From: Nannobrachium achirus
Lineage: Eukaryota; Chordata; Actinopteri; Myctophiformes; Myctophidae
Direction of reading: 5' to 3'
DNA: 64,000 bases
NCBI GenBank assembly: GCA_963921795.1
Contig: OY997642.1
Coordinates: 45,686,885 to 45,750,884 of the forward strand
Under the pieces are notes generated by a model that did not search any database, was not told the origin of the DNA, and saw only the letters and a program-made list of their open reading frames with translations. Below are positions 22,814 to 34,627 of the stretch, one piece after another. The position numbers and the translations under genes are program-made. Every line of letters starts with the position of its first letter. Position 1 is the first letter of the stretch.

Positions 22814-23783
22814 AGGGTAGGGGGAAGTGATGAAGGTGCTTACAGCAAGGAAGCTGGACGCCATTATGGACAACCACTCCAACCCCCTTCACTTGGAGAT
22901 TGTGGGAAGGTTTAGCATGATAGATTATGTTGATGTTGCATTGAATGTGACGTCTTTCTATCATGCTGCTTTTTTTTCATTCCCTGTAATGAGAGACACA
23001 CAAGAAACTCATTATGCCACCTAACCGAGACATTTCCACTGTACCAGCACATTTTTCTATTTTTAACAAAGTCTGCCAATTCTGCATCCACAGTTCCAAG
23101 ATTATGGGCATTATGTCTGCACACATGGCAGGATACCCAAGCCCAAACGTTTTCAGAATTCAATTCTTCTGACTGTCTTTTAGGCTATATTAATGAATTA
23201 ATAAAAGTCTCAAATCACAGGTACAATGAGGATGAGGTTTCTCGGCCATGAAAACAAAAACAACACAGTGCAGCAAACAACGTGACCGTCTCCCATCGTA
23301 GCCTACGAATCTGAGCTGTAGAGGATCGTAATTCAGAGTTTATTAGCTACAGTTAAGTCAGAGAGAGACGCCGGTAGTGTTTATGGTCACATTGTCAGCC
23401 TTAATGACAAAACCGAAGTCCCACAGTGATGCAGATGGGTTTTAATAACGGCTATTCTCATGTACGTGGCAGTGCGAGAAAGTTGTTTACCCTGCCCCTC
23501 CGGGACGCAACTAGGGTCTCGGTCCGCAGTTACGGAGATGGCCGGCAAAAATAGCTTATTTTCTGTGTGACTGCCGTCTCCATCGACTGGTTCTCCAGGG
23601 GGGGGTGATGACAGCAGGTAGACAACAGCCAGTGAGCTGTAATGACACCCGTTCACCAGGCTGAGAAAGTGCAGCTGATATTGATCAATCCTCTCTCTCC
23701 TGGATGGATGCTTCAAAGACAGGCTTGTTGGACCAGTTTAGGCTGCGTGTGTGCATGTGCGTGTGCGCGCGTGTGTGTGTGTG
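22814..23783. other. No recognised gene
   Basis: Unique-looking sequence, ending in GT/GCGC-rich DNA at 23745-23783. Confidence 0.5.
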
Positions 23784-24206
23784 CAGGAACGCGCACACAT
23801 AGACATCAAAGGGGGCTTGAGCCTCTGCCCTTTTATCCGCCTGTAAAAAGTGCCCTCTCCAGACCATGAATGCAGTTTTTACTATTGTTAAAGAAATGAA
23901 AACGCCCTCTTTCCATGTGCCATACCCGAAGCCAGCATTCAAGGGAATTGTCCAAACTCTCCTGAACTTGAATGCAGCCTCTTATGTTGAAAGAATTGCC
24001 CTCTCTGTGTAGAAGTCCATGCCATTAAGCCACATCTCCAGTATTGACTTGATTATGCTTAGTTCAGTGTGGTTTCACACACCAAAAATAGCCGACCTCC
24101 AAGCTCACAACGCGAGCTTGGAGGTCTGCTATTTTCGGTGCTTCCACCGAAAGGCCCTTTTGGAAATGTCAGACCCTGCCTCTCTAACATTCTCTGCATG
24201 TCCCTG
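23784..24206. mobile_element. Non-autonomous hAT, family G, copy 2
   Basis: Left CAGGAACGCGCACACATAGA, right CTCTGCATGTCCCTG. It is inserted in TG-repeat DNA with flanks TGTGTGTG / TGTGTGTC; in such sequence the duplication is weak support. The body matches 17765-18163. Hairpin at 24085-24135. Confidence 0.75.
24085..24135. repeat. Hairpin module, CCTCC-arm variant
   Basis: AAAATAGCCGACCTCCAAGC pairs with GCTTGGAGGTCTGCTATTTT around a minimal ACAACGC loop region. It is shorter than the copy at 18027 but keeps the same compensated substitutions. Confidence 0.9.
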
Positions 24207-24214
24207 TGTGTGTC

Positions 24215-24287
<73 letters not shown>

Positions 24288-24350
24288 GCACGCGCGCGCG
24301 TGTGCGTGTGCGTGTATGTGTACGTGTGCATGTGTATGTGTGTGTGAGTT
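24207..24350. repeat. (GT)n microsatellite with GCGC interruptions
   Basis: Pure GT to about 24281, then GT/GC/AT alternation. Confidence 0.95.
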
Positions 24351-24627
24351 GGGTGGTTAGGGGTGGTATGTTGCAATATGAAATTGCATGTTGTGTGTTG
24401 TTCATTTGTAAATGTGCCTGCCTATACACTATAATATATCAGTGCAATTATTGTGTGATCCCAGTATTTATGGCCTTGCCTTTGCTCTTTATGTGAACAT
24501 ACATACACAATTCAAATGTGCTGTTCTGTTTATTATACGTATGTATGGATTCCACATCCATATGTATAGGCTACTGAATATGCATGTCTGTGAATATACC
24601 ATGTGTATCCATATCGATCGCTCTCCA

Positions 24628-24639
24628 TTTGTGTGTGTG

Positions 24640-24701
<62 letters not shown>
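24628..24701. repeat. (GT)n microsatellite
   Basis: GT dinucleotides with one GCGT interruption near 24645. Confidence 0.95.
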
Positions 24702-24704
<3 letters not shown>

Positions 24705-26284
24705 ACGTGTAGCCTGCAGTATGTTTGGATGTGCATGTGTGTCTGAAATGTATTTAATATCAGCCGAAGGCACCACATGTTGTGATAAGATAAACATTTT
24801 TGGGCGGATTAAAACCCAACTTGGAGGTAAATATTCAGACTTCAAGACAACTGTGCAGTAATTAGTCTTGAGTGAAACACTGTTTCGTTGCATTTACTGT
24901 AGCCTCAGCCCGGAGAAATAAATGGATGCTCTATTTTGCCCCAGAGAAGAATGCAGCGAAAAGTTTAGACAATCACAGGAAAGCATTTGAAATTCAATTT
25001 TCTACGATTTCCCTGTGACTGACAACTTGCCCGGGCTCTACTACTGATAACTAAACTCCCCCATCTGGTCCTCCGAGCAAGTCAAACGAATGCTAAGAAT
25101 TATTCAAAGAATTATTTGCATACCATTGTGTGCAAGGTTTTGGAAACAAAATAAATGTAACACCGGAACCCTCTCCTTTCCTCCTCCATCAGTGTCAGCT
25201 GATGACATTGAATCCACCAGCGAGAGAGACCACCGTAATTATGCCAGCTGGTTTCATTTTCTCACACATATCCACACAGCTAACTGTCGGCATGGAAATA
25301 ATTGCTGGTGCTCTCGTGTCAAGAGACAACGGCGCACCAACCTGTTATCAAGTCATTTGACCTTGGCACGGCAAAGCCTCATTATTTCTCAAAAATAACA
25401 TGTAGGGAGAAGAGTCATTTGGGAGATCTTTTACTTTGGGAAATGATTTTGTTATTCGTGTTTAGAGGACACATTCGTCATCGCCAAGTAATAAGTGAAT
25501 GCTACTATACCCTGTCTGTTTCCTTCCCAACTGAACATTGTAAGTGGCTGTCCACAGACTCAATCCTCGCGTCAAGAGTGTTTCACTGAAGTACGAATTC
25601 TGTCAAAGTGTCCAAACACCTCATATCCAATATCTCTGGTTAGAAATGACTCATCCAGGGGGTACCAAGGGAAAGTCCACACCATGGCACACAGTCAAGC
25701 ACCGAATATTAAAGTTCAAGTTTCACAACAGGGTAATGCAGCACATTCCCCATTTAGCACTCTGTCTTCCAAATACACTAAGGCCCAGAAGCCTATGATT
25801 CCCCTAAACCCAGAGAGTTCATTACTTCAAAGTACAGCCTCATTAGTTGAGATTTGCCTTTCAACTCCAGTTTCTCTCAAGATTCTGACTTGAACAGTTA
25901 ATTACAGTTCAATTAATTAAGGGACTAGTACCTCAGAGGCAGGTGCTGATACCACATAAAACTGATCAGGTTTGGCTTATTTCCATTTTTTTTTACTAAT
26001 TTCACCACTGGGAATACTGGGGTAAAATAATAGAGAGCATGCCCTATCGTCAAATTGATAGAGCACAGTTATGAGCAAATTCAAATGGCATTCCTGCTGT
26101 TTGATGTAAATTTTGATTAAACATCACAGTTATTAATTTCAAGGCAGAGCCAGAGTGGATAGTTAATTACGCAAGCCCTGTTCCAACAAGACCCACCATC
26201 TCCCCCAATTAATCAAGGCTATAGTCATAACACAACCCTCACAATAAAGCTGTATCCATAATTAGTTTCATACCGGCGTTGTGT
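24702..26284. other. Repeat-poor stretch, no gene recognised
   Basis: About 1.6 kb free of recognisable transposons or microsatellites, rich in ATTAAT/TTAATTA words from about 25890. An open frame of about 130 residues near 25495-25893 has no recognisable family. It could be conserved non-coding DNA, but nothing in the sequence alone proves that. Confidence 0.4.
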
Positions 26285-26362
26285 ACCAAAAATTGCTGAT
26301 CTACAAGCTCACAACTCATGTAGCACATGGCTTTGTGAGCTTATAGATCAGCTATTCTTGGT
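26285..26362. repeat. Hairpin module, standalone
   Basis: ACCAAAAATTGCTGATCTAC pairs with the GATCAGCTATTCTTGGT side. The arms carry TGATC/GATCA in place of AGATC/GATCT, compensated. No hAT termini were identified around it. Confidence 0.85.
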
Positions 26363-26620
26363 GTGCAACACCCACACACAACTACAGTATAACACAGGCT
26401 TAATGCCATGGCCTGTTTTCAAGGAAGGAAGATGACTCAATGTGTGGAGGTCGGGTCGACCCCGGCAGTGTTGCCAGGGACGTGCTGGCCATTGGGAAAA
26501 GCGGGAGAACTCCCGAACGGCCGGTTCATTCCCGGCCGGTCCAGGCCGGCCATTAGGAAAGAAATACAAATAAAATGTCTGCCTTCGTTCCATTTTGGGG
26601 GCTGGGCAGCCAACCAAGTA

Positions 26621-26887
26621 AATCGTCACTGTCGGGCAGAAACCTCGTATTTCCAAGTTTCAAATTTGTAAATTATTTCGCAAAAGCAAAGCCCTGCTTA
26701 ATCATACAAGGCCGTCGCACAAAAGTAGTGGAAACAGCAGATCTACAAGCACACAACGCCTCGCGGTGCGAGGCGTTGTGTGCTTGTAGATCGGCTGTTT
26801 TCACTAGTTTAAATCATTTTTTAAATGATAACTACAAAACAAACGGTTTTGGACATACAAGATTTCCACCCGACAACGACGAAATAT
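26621..26887. mobile_element. MITE-M inside hAT A copy 2
   Basis: Left AATCGTCACTGTCGGGCAGA, right TTTCCACCCGACAACGACGA. Same insertion position relative to the host hAT as in copy 1, so the insertion predates hAT amplification. Confidence 0.85.
26726..26806. repeat. Hairpin module in MITE-M
   Basis: 81-bp palindrome, outer stem TAGTGGAAACAGC / GCTGTTTTCACTA with one mismatch. Inner arms ACAAGCACACAACGCC / GGCGTTGTGTGCTTGT are perfectly matched. Confidence 0.92.
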
Positions 26888-27069
26888 AACTCATGTAATT
26901 GGCCCACTGGCTTGTCACTTGTCATGATCTGAAATGGCAAATCTTTGAGTAGCAGCAGCGCTATAGAGAGATCTCTCTCTATAGCGCGCAATGAGGGCCT
27001 CTACAACTCTTTTTTCCCGGGCTGAATCAGGGGCCCAGCACGTCCCTGAGTGTTGCACTGCAATTCCAT

Positions 27070-27190
27070 CAGTGGTGGACAAAGTACTCAACACCAATAC
27101 TTAATACAAAGTATTAATACTCCTGGTGAAATGCTCAACTACAAGTGAAGGTTGCTTTGTCAAATTTGTACTTGAATTAAATTATTGGAG
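27070..27190. mobile_element. Fragment of a CAGTGGTGG-ended repeat
   Basis: Starts CAGTGGTGGACAAAGTACTC, the left end of a repeat widespread in teleosts that contains AGTACTT/AAGTA words. The right end is absent or unrecognisable. Related sequence at 35220-35687 and 36766-37120. Confidence 0.55.
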
Positions 27191-27463
27191 TACTTACCAA
27201 CCAACTTATCAACAGCCCTCATGGGTATTTACCACAATGGTAAAACAATGATTTAGCTTTATTTATATAGATTCTAGGTTCATTGTTCAACTAGCATCTT
27301 AAGTTATCATGTTATTGTACATATTATGTTTTTGATAGTATGTGATTTAGACTGATGCTGGGTTCTTGGTTTACCTGTGATCCTAGCTTGTAAGTCGTTC
27401 TGGATGAATATTTAAAAAGGATGCTTTTGAATTTATGTAAGTGTTCAAAAGTACATTTTGAAC

Positions 27464-27467
<4 letters not shown>
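27191..27467. other. No recognised feature
   Basis: AT-rich sequence, nothing identified. Confidence 0.5.

Positions 27468-27513
<46 letters not shown>
27468..27513. repeat. (CA)n microsatellite
   Basis: About 23 CA units followed by ATATATAA and then one hairpin arm, TAGTGAAAATAGCCGATCTA, at 27521-27540. Confidence 0.95.
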
Positions 27514-27519
<6 letters not shown>

Positions 27520-27546
27520 ATAGTGAAAATAGCCGATCTACATGCT

Positions 27547-28314
27547 AGGTGTGACATCACTGTTTCAAACCCTGACCACGAAAGGCACTGGGGACGTTGT
27601 GGTAAAACAACCATCCCCTGCTGGAACCCACTGGGGAGATTATTATTAAGATGTGTGACGCCATTCAAATGAGAATCAGCTGACGGCTGGGAAAAAAGGT
27701 GATTTGTTCTCATCTTGCCCTTGCAACCCCCCATGTCAAGTAGGCTCCTGGGTGCAGTGATTGAGTGATCATGGTACTGTACTGTATGTGTTTGACAACA
27801 AGAAGCGGCGATGATGGCGTATGGCATATGCGTTGATAATAATGGAAGACACAAGCATGCCTGCGTGCTTGCAAGTAGTAGTACCTCCAGCACATGGGTG
27901 CACATACAACATACAGTAAGTTGTGAGCTGTCAAACCACTTTCCCCTTCCCGTTTTTCATGAGCAGTACCGTTGAATGTATTGTTCGGCAGGGGAGTGCG
28001 ATTAGGTGCTGAGATTAGATGGAGAGAGAGAGAGAGAAGATGAGAGATAAAGATGGGGGGAGGAGGAACCCATTTTTTTCGAGCGTCACAAGTGGAATCG
28101 TGGATCAAAAAACCTCCGAGACCTGACACCTCGCACTAAATCAAGCTTGTACTTCTCCCAACTTGTACTTGCAATATGACTTTGCTATATCTCATACCAT
28201 GCGGCAGTATATCTGGCAAGACTCTGGCCCCATGTTTCCCTGCAGAGGAGCTAAACCTGAGTGACTCATCTGCTCATCAGGAATGAGGTCTGCAGATTTT
28301 TACTGACAGGCTGA
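27547..28314. other. No recognised gene
   Basis: Unique-looking sequence with a short (GA)n run at 28022-28036. Nothing else identified. Confidence 0.5.
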
Positions 28315-28322
28315 CGTCATTT

Positions 28323-28683
28323 CAGGGCCGGTTCCTGGCATAAGCAAAATAAGCGGCCGCTTAGGGCCACAACCAATAAGGGGGCCACATCACAGGAAGA
28401 AGATATTTTTTAAACATAATTTGTTACATTATGTCATGTATCCCCTATCCAAAAACTAGCGTTATTATTTTAATATGCGCTCCCCTTCCTCCTTCCTCAT
28501 AATCCCAAACTTCACTCTAGGCCTGGCTGCCTGTACTTGATTCCTGAGCAAGTCAATATGCCTCCAAAAAGAACATTTCGATCTGGTGCTACAGATTATT
28601 TTAGGTGGCCCCTCACTAACGGATGCGCGCGTACGCGCGCATCCGTTAGTGAGGGACCACCTTGAGTCCTAGAACCGGCACTG
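28323..28683. mobile_element. Non-autonomous hAT, family I
   Basis: Termini CAGGGCCGGTTCCTGG and CCTAGAACCGGCACTG. A perfect 8-bp duplication, CGTCATTT, lies at 28315-28322 and 28684-28691. It holds a perfect 42-bp palindrome but not the dispersed hairpin module. Confidence 0.94.
28612..28653. repeat. Perfect 42-bp palindrome
   Basis: CTCACTAACGGATGCGCGCG then TAC and its exact complement, centred on GTAC at 28631-28634 with no spacer. AGGTGG and CCACCT continue the symmetry outside with small mismatches. Confidence 0.97.
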
Positions 28684-28691
28684 CGTCATTT

Positions 28692-30510
28692 GGGGGAGGG
28701 GGGAGAGGACAAACTTTCTACTCTTTATACCTTCTCCGCCGAGCAGTTTTGAGTTCTGCTACTATCCTTTCAGTCCACTGAGACTCTTAAGTGACATGTC
28801 TCAGATGTGCAGCAACAGAGGTGAACAGAGAGGTACAGTAATTGCCTTTTCATTCTAGTGTGACTTGATAGCCTCCTTCACACACTCCATCTTTTCTTCT
28901 TTCCTCCCCGTTAATGAAGAGGTGAGAGGGACGAGACTCGGGGGCGAGTGCCGTCCCCCTTATCTTAAGAAGTCTGAACACGGAGACAGTGTGTCTACGA
29001 GACTGACAAACGTACAGGCAAACAAAGCTCACCCCCGAGTCGGGATCCAAGCCCAGGTTCATGAATTTTTAAGCCCTTGATAAGTTCAATGGTCCCTGTC
29101 AAGAGAAATAGCCATAATCTCCTTCTTTGTGAATGCAGCGAATAGCTTCACTCGGGTTAGTATTGTGGCATTTATAATAGGCTGGAGTGTACTAATTTGA
29201 TAGACGTCAGATCGGGGGCTTAAATCGTTTTTGATTTGCCTGCTGACAGCAGTTTCAGGACAAGATCTTTTGCAGAAGTGAGTTGCAGTATAATTTAATA
29301 TGGGCTGTCACTACGACAATATAGTATAGGCACCCTACCAACTGCATTCTTTTTCCTGCCAGAATTTAAAGTTATGGCTTCTACATCTGAAGCAATTTAC
29401 AGTCGCAATAACTATGCAAAATGTAATACAGAAATGTACCTTGTTTTGCATTCCCCAATTCTATTATTTCAAAATGTATTAGCTATTAGTAGTATTAATG
29501 TTTACTACCTCTATCCAGCTATTGCTACAGTAAAACCCTGACTTAAATTATCCATGTGTAGCTCAGAGAATGTAACCAGTTGAATGGGTACATTTTATTA
29601 CATTTATAAACTCAGGCTCAGGATTCAGCAGTTGGTGACCATTCCGTTTGACGATCACTCGTTTTGAAACACTTCCAAAATGTCAACATTTTTGCAGTTT
29701 CATGGAAAAGCATTAGCCGTATGACTTGCACTCCCTGCAGACCTCTCTCTGTCTGTTACATTCTATTGCTCGGGTCATTTCTGACCACCTTGAGCCAATG
29801 ACCTCATCAACGTGCGACACAAAGGGACAGGAATGACAGTCTTTTCATTATTGCCCGGCCATTGTGCTGGAGGGGGAAATCAATTAAAAAACACGACTAA
29901 CAGCAAAGATAACAGCAATGTCTTCCATTGTGTTGGTGTGAGCACATTTTTTCCCGCCCTCAAGGGTCTCTTGACCAGTCCAGCATCACCTTGGTGCAAT
30001 TTGCTCCCCATCTCAAATCCCATTGCCTTTTGGAATTGGATTTACCTGCCTCATTCACGAAGTGAATGGACTCTCCTTCCAGTAGGAAAAAAGAAAGAGA
30101 TTCTGTGTGAAATTGCCTTGAGGAGTGGATGTGGGGTGGTGGTGGAGAGGGAGGGTGGTGGTGGTGGTGGTGGTGGTGGGGCGTGTGTGTGGGTGAGTCG
30201 CTTTCTCTGTTCACCATTAACCTTCCACCAGGAAGAATGTTGTCATTATGGGGAAGGGACCCAAAGGCTCCTGGAAATTGAAAGAGGAAGCACAAATATG
30301 CGCTTAACATTGAAACAAGAAGGAAGAGGGACGTCTGGTCAGGATGGGAGATAGTGCCGTAGAAAGGCAAGGAGACGGAATTAGCGTGAAGTTTAAGCCC
30401 GGTTGTGTTTGTTTGTCACGGTGGGCCGCTGTTGCAGGCAGAAAATACACTGAAAATAATGAACACGGTCTTAAGGCTGATTTTCCACCGGTCGACTGTT
30501 TGTTGCACGG
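28692..30510. other. No recognised gene
   Basis: Unique-looking sequence with a (GGT)n tract at 30152-30180. A frame of about 180 residues at 29812-30354 runs through that tract and shows no family resemblance. Confidence 0.5.
30152..30180. repeat. (GGT)n microsatellite
   Basis: About nine GGT units. Confidence 0.95.
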
Positions 30511-30591
30511 CAAAAATAGCTGATCTACTAGCTCACAAATTCACGATGGACCGTGATGCGTTGTGTCATGAGCTTGTATATCTGAAATCTT
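30511..30591. repeat. Degenerate hairpin module, standalone
   Basis: CAAAAATAGCTGATCTACTA on the left and TGAGCTTGTATATCTGAAAT on the right. Right flank TTGTACGCCGGAG resembles the MITE-M flank TTGTATGATGAAG, suggesting a diverged MITE-M relative. Confidence 0.7.
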
Positions 30592-30847
30592 CGTTGTACG
30601 CCGGAGAATAAATTAAACATTACATACTGTACATATAGAGGTCTATACTAAACAACAGAGAGAAGACAGGGTGACTTGGGGTTCTCTTTGGTGTGGGGGG
30701 TTAAAGTCCCACGTGATTCTCTTCAAAAGATGAAACTCCAGATGAATCTGATTGAGTCCGAAAAGGTGAAAACGCAAATACATGAAAACAGATATGCACT
30801 TCCCCACCGTCATTTGAAAACAGTGCTGTATTCATGTAAAAAGAAGA
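30592..30847. other. No recognised feature
   Basis: Nothing identified. Confidence 0.5.
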
Positions 30848-31043
30848 GAATGTCCGCACAGTGCACACGATAAATTACAGCTCTCTCATGTTTTATTTAA
30901 TTAATCAACAAGAACAACAAGAACAATGCCCATGCAAGGGCTTCATCAGAACCTGATGAAGCCCTTGCATGGGAGAAACATTGTTCTTGTTGGTTAATTA
31001 AATAAAACATGGGAGAGCGGTAATTTATCGTGTGCGGACATTC
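30848..31043. mobile_element. 196-bp foldback element
   Basis: GAATGTCCGCACAGTGCACA on the left returns as TGTGCGGACATTC on the right. The arms continue through ATAAATTAC and CATGTTTTATTTAATTAA and close on CAAGGGCTTCATCAG / CTGATGAAGCCCTTG. The left arm has short extra segments (GTGCA, CAACAAGAA). Confidence 0.8.
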
Positions 31044-31264
31044 CATTCTTGAAACCACAAATACACCCTGACCTAGTTATGCCTAGCTTTTCTGTATTTC
31101 TCTATTTTATTCATGGGCATAGCTTTCACTTTTACACTGGGGGACACAGCGTGTGCTACCACAGCTAACCAACCCCAAGGCTCTTCTCAATCCTACTGTA
31201 CATTAACATTGCCTAATGTGTGGACGGTGAAGCGAACCCAACTTGCCTCTGTTCAGAGAGGTCT

Positions 31265-31440
31265 GATTGATTGATTGATTGAAGACTTTATTAGAAGTTT
31301 GCATAGGAAAAGGTACAGTTTCATGACGGTACAGTTCACTGGTACAAGGTCTACTAAAAGGAGATCCATGAAAAGACTAAGCTTATTTCCACTGGAAACC
31401 ATTGAAGTATCTCATATAACATTGAATGACAGACAAATAG
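31265..31440 (-). mobile_element. Retroelement-like 3' end with (TCAA)n tail
   Basis: On the minus strand it ends in AATAAAGTCTTCAATCAATC. GTTTGCATAGGAAAAGGTAC and TTCACTGGTACAAGGTC are shared, in the opposite orientation, with 44080-44271. A shared body plus a short tandem 3' tail is typical of non-LTR elements or their SINEs; the family is not assigned. Confidence 0.6.
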
Positions 31441-32288
31441 AACACAGTACTATGCAGTAGATATGTAAAGAAAAACAAAAAAGAAAACAGTAAGTCTAAA
31501 CAAACAGTATATAGTACAAAGAAGGGGCAGGGGAGGGTAGGGTTGGGCTATTAGTCTGCCATGACAATAGTCACACCATGGGCATGTCTGCCCCCCAGGA
31601 GCCACGTTTGGGGTCCCCGGGGTCCACAGTCTGCTCCACACCATACTGTACTTGGCACAAACACTGTTCGGGTATATGCCATGAGAACAGTCACGAAAAA
31701 AGAAAAGGAAAAAATTGCACACATATGGGGCACTACAGCCGTGTTTAACAGTTCAAATGGCCATAACTAAGCAAAATAGTACCACAAGCATGTCTCGGCT
31801 CCATGCCTAACAACCCGAACCTACTTACCGGTACCTAATAGGACCCCATTAATTAGTATTCATGAATAAAATTTGACGACACTTGTTACGCTATTCTGCA
31901 GACCTAACTTGCACCTTGTGTTTACAACTTATCGCTGTTCTATTGGAAGCTATTTGTTTTGTTGTGGGTTCGTGCCCTTGGTAACCTTAACCTTCCCTCC
32001 AAACCCTGGCCTCAGTATTAATTTATGTGGAGCGCTGGACCTTTGATATTTGATGCTTGTTGCTCCTCTGAGATTTATTTTGTTTGTTGCTTTTCATACA
32101 AGGTGACTGTCAGTGAGTTCAGCGCCAAGGTGTGGAACCTGGTCTGAATAGAAGATGATTTTGTTGGCATGCTTTCTGCAACACACCATCCACAAGGCCA
32201 GGGTAATTGCCTGTTGAATAGATAATTCTATAATCTTTCGGAGAGGCACCTTTCAGGTACCCCTCCAGGAAAGTCCTGTCAGCTTAAA
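31441..32288. other. No recognised gene
   Basis: May include more of the retroelement up to about 31750. Otherwise unique-looking. Confidence 0.4.
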
Positions 32289-32330
32289 ACCCATTTAGGC
32301 CTAGGATTATTGACTGCTTTAACTATTGAC

Positions 32331-32378
32331 AAATAGCAGATATACAAGCTCACAGCTGAGCTTGTAGATCAGCTATTT
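32331..32378. repeat. Hairpin module, minimal form
   Basis: AAATAGCAGATATACAAGCT with the complement AGCTTGTAGATCAGCTATTT around CACAGCTG. The GC-rich apex has been lost. Confidence 0.88.
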
Positions 32379-32620
32379 TTGAAAAATCATGATTTTTTTT
32401 TGCAAGTCTTTGAATATATAGAAAAATAAATATTTACTTCTGGGTGGTCCCTGGAACAACATATTTTGAGATGGGGGTCCGTGGCCAAATACCTGTAATT
32501 TTGGGGGTCCTTGACATGAAAAGGTTTGAGAACAGCATGATTTAGGGGAAGGATTTAGAAGTCGGGTCAAAGATCGGGTCAAAGATATTCAAAGGCAAGC
32601 ACTCATTTTCACGATTTTTC

Positions 32621-32682
32621 AAAAATAGCAGATCTACAAGCTCGCGGCGCGGCACCTGTGAGCTTGTATATCTGCTATTTTT
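32621..32682. repeat. Hairpin module
   Basis: AAAAATAGCAGATCTACAAG with the return CTTGTATATCTGCTATTTTT; apex GCGGCGCGGCACC. Confidence 0.9.
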
Positions 32683-32700
32683 CTAAAGTTAAAGCATAAA

Positions 32701-34039
32701 ATAATGGTTAAAGTGGTTCAAATCTAACGCGACTCGGGCGCGTTCCAGGTATTTGAGAGTTAATCAGAATGTCACCCCATCCGCAGTCACTGCACTGACT
32801 GTATATGTGAGGGAAATGGCCCAAAACAACGGCTATTCTCCAGCCTCATTCGAGCTGGAACCGGATTGAGGCTGATCACCAACCTTAGTGCTAACACTGG
32901 CTGACAGGGTGCCGTGGAACAAACAAAGCGGCTCAATACCACTTTATGCAATGGAAATACATCCAAAGTTGTTTGTAGAAGCTTCAGTCAATGTAAGCAA
33001 CGGTGACTACGTTTTATTTGTCTACAAATTTGAATTTTATCGCCAAACTATCACAGCTAGAATAAATCAATAAATGAGGGTTCCAGAGGTAGCAGAGGTA
33101 CTCTTTTACATTTTTTGGTGGCATGGGAAGTGACATCTTGCATTCCTTTAAAGGAGAAATTCATTCATTTCATTTCATTTAAGTTAAAAGTTATAGCTCT
33201 GTCGGTTCACTATTGGCATTCTCCCCAGCTCTTTAGTAAACAGAAAATACATTTTGGAAACATTTATCAGCTTAGATCGTATATTGTTCCAGTTCCAATT
33301 TTGTTTGTTAATTCTTTGATTCATCACTTCTAATTTCACTCGTTTGTTTGTTTACAATAAGAAGCTGGAGAAGTGGGGAGACCCCTATTCCTGAACAGAC
33401 ACATCATACCAATGATTGCTATTGGAATATAACTATTCCACGATTTTCTTTTGACAAAATAATACACCTCCTTTAACACAAGGCCTTATTTCAGTTTGTC
33501 ATTTTTACTGAAACCAATGTGTGGTTGAAACATTCAGTATTTGTGGGCACAAAGGCAAAGGTCTCCACTTACCGGTATAAGACTCTCTGCTTTCCTGAGC
33601 AGATACATTTTTGCAATATATTTAGAGAGATTATAATGACATTCTACTAATTAACTAATTATAGCCTAACTGAGAAAGTGGAATCACATAATTGTCACGT
33701 CCAATTAGCATAATTGTGCAAGGTTATATGCACCAGGTGCCTCTAATATGAGCAGTGTATCCATTCAGCAGTATCACATTGCAACTCCTCTTCTGAGGCA
33801 GTTATATGCTAGCTTTACCATGGGCCTGTCAGTGGGTTAGCCTACAGTGCATTATACAATTGTTCTAAAAAACCTCAATGCCGTCCCTGGAAATGCAATA
33901 GTTTTTGCAACGAATGATGATTTAGGTTATCGTAGTGAAAATCACAACCAAATTTGTTTCATAATATATTTTTTATTAAGGCCTGCTGTATAGAGCATAA
34001 TCTGATCACGCACGCATGCACAGTTGCGCAGGCACACAC
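32701..34039. other. No recognised gene
   Basis: AT-rich unique-looking sequence; no repeat ends seen. Confidence 0.5.
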
Positions 34040-34043
34040 ACGT

Positions 34044-34078
<35 letters not shown>

Positions 34079-34084
34079 GGCAGG

Positions 34085-34178
<94 letters not shown>
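34040..34178. repeat. (GCAC)n then (CA)n microsatellite
   Basis: GCAC tetranucleotides to about 34078, then CA with two CGCA interruptions to 34178. Confidence 0.95.
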
Positions 34179-34179
<1 letters not shown>

Positions 34180-34627
34180 CACAGCACAGACCCAGGCAAA
34201 AAACAAAACAGATGTAGGACTAATGACCCACTCGCACAGTAAATGACAGTTGAAATAGGTTTAGAGCAATCTGGAACCAGATAAATGGGCCTAATCTCGT
34301 TCTGGTCGGGACCCTGGCCGGGAAATGGCTCCTGACACCTGAGACCCTGCTACACGTCAAGGCTCAATCGAGGCCGGCGGGCTCGGCCCATACATCTCCA
34401 TTTTAGATGACAACACCGCACACATGCCGGGTCCTCTCAGCCCGGAGAAAAGCCTGGAAGGATGAGTCGTTCCTTAGATTAAAAGACGGGAGACAAAGAC
34501 GTGGCACTTGTGGTCAGAGATAAGACATGGTTGTTTCTGGAGGTTACGTGGGGAATGGCCACTCGTTCTGTCACAGTGACAGTGACAGTGACAGGATGTA
34601 AATACAGCAGCACATTCCCTACAGGCC
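34179..34627. other. No recognised gene
   Basis: Unique-looking sequence with a short (GTGACA)n tract at 34574-34594. Confidence 0.5.

Larger units (their letters stand above)
26475..27048. mobile_element. Non-autonomous hAT, family A, copy 2
   Basis: Termini CAGGGACGTGCTGGCC and GGGCCCAGCACGTCCCTG. A perfect 8-bp duplication, AGTGTTGC, lies at 26467-26474 and 27049-27056. Body and nested MITE match copy 1 at 990. It contains a small palindrome GAGAGATCTCTCTC near 26966. Confidence 0.95.
32289..32700. mobile_element. Decayed hAT F copy with two hairpins
   Basis: Matches the interior of the hAT F elements at 38556 and 46661: a first hairpin, then CTTTGAATATAT, GGGGTCCGTGGCCAAATAC, GGGGGTCCTTGACATGAAAA and a second hairpin. 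The CAGGGGCGTCAC termini are missing, so the edges are approximate. Confidence 0.65.

Noticed and set aside
25495..25893. 132-residue open frame as a possible exon
   Set aside because: Residue pattern shows no known motif. A single-exon gene cannot be excluded, but nothing supports it.
29812..30354. 180-residue open frame on the plus strand
   Set aside because: No recognisable domain, passes through a (GGT)n tract giving poly-glycine, and no supporting splice or promoter context.
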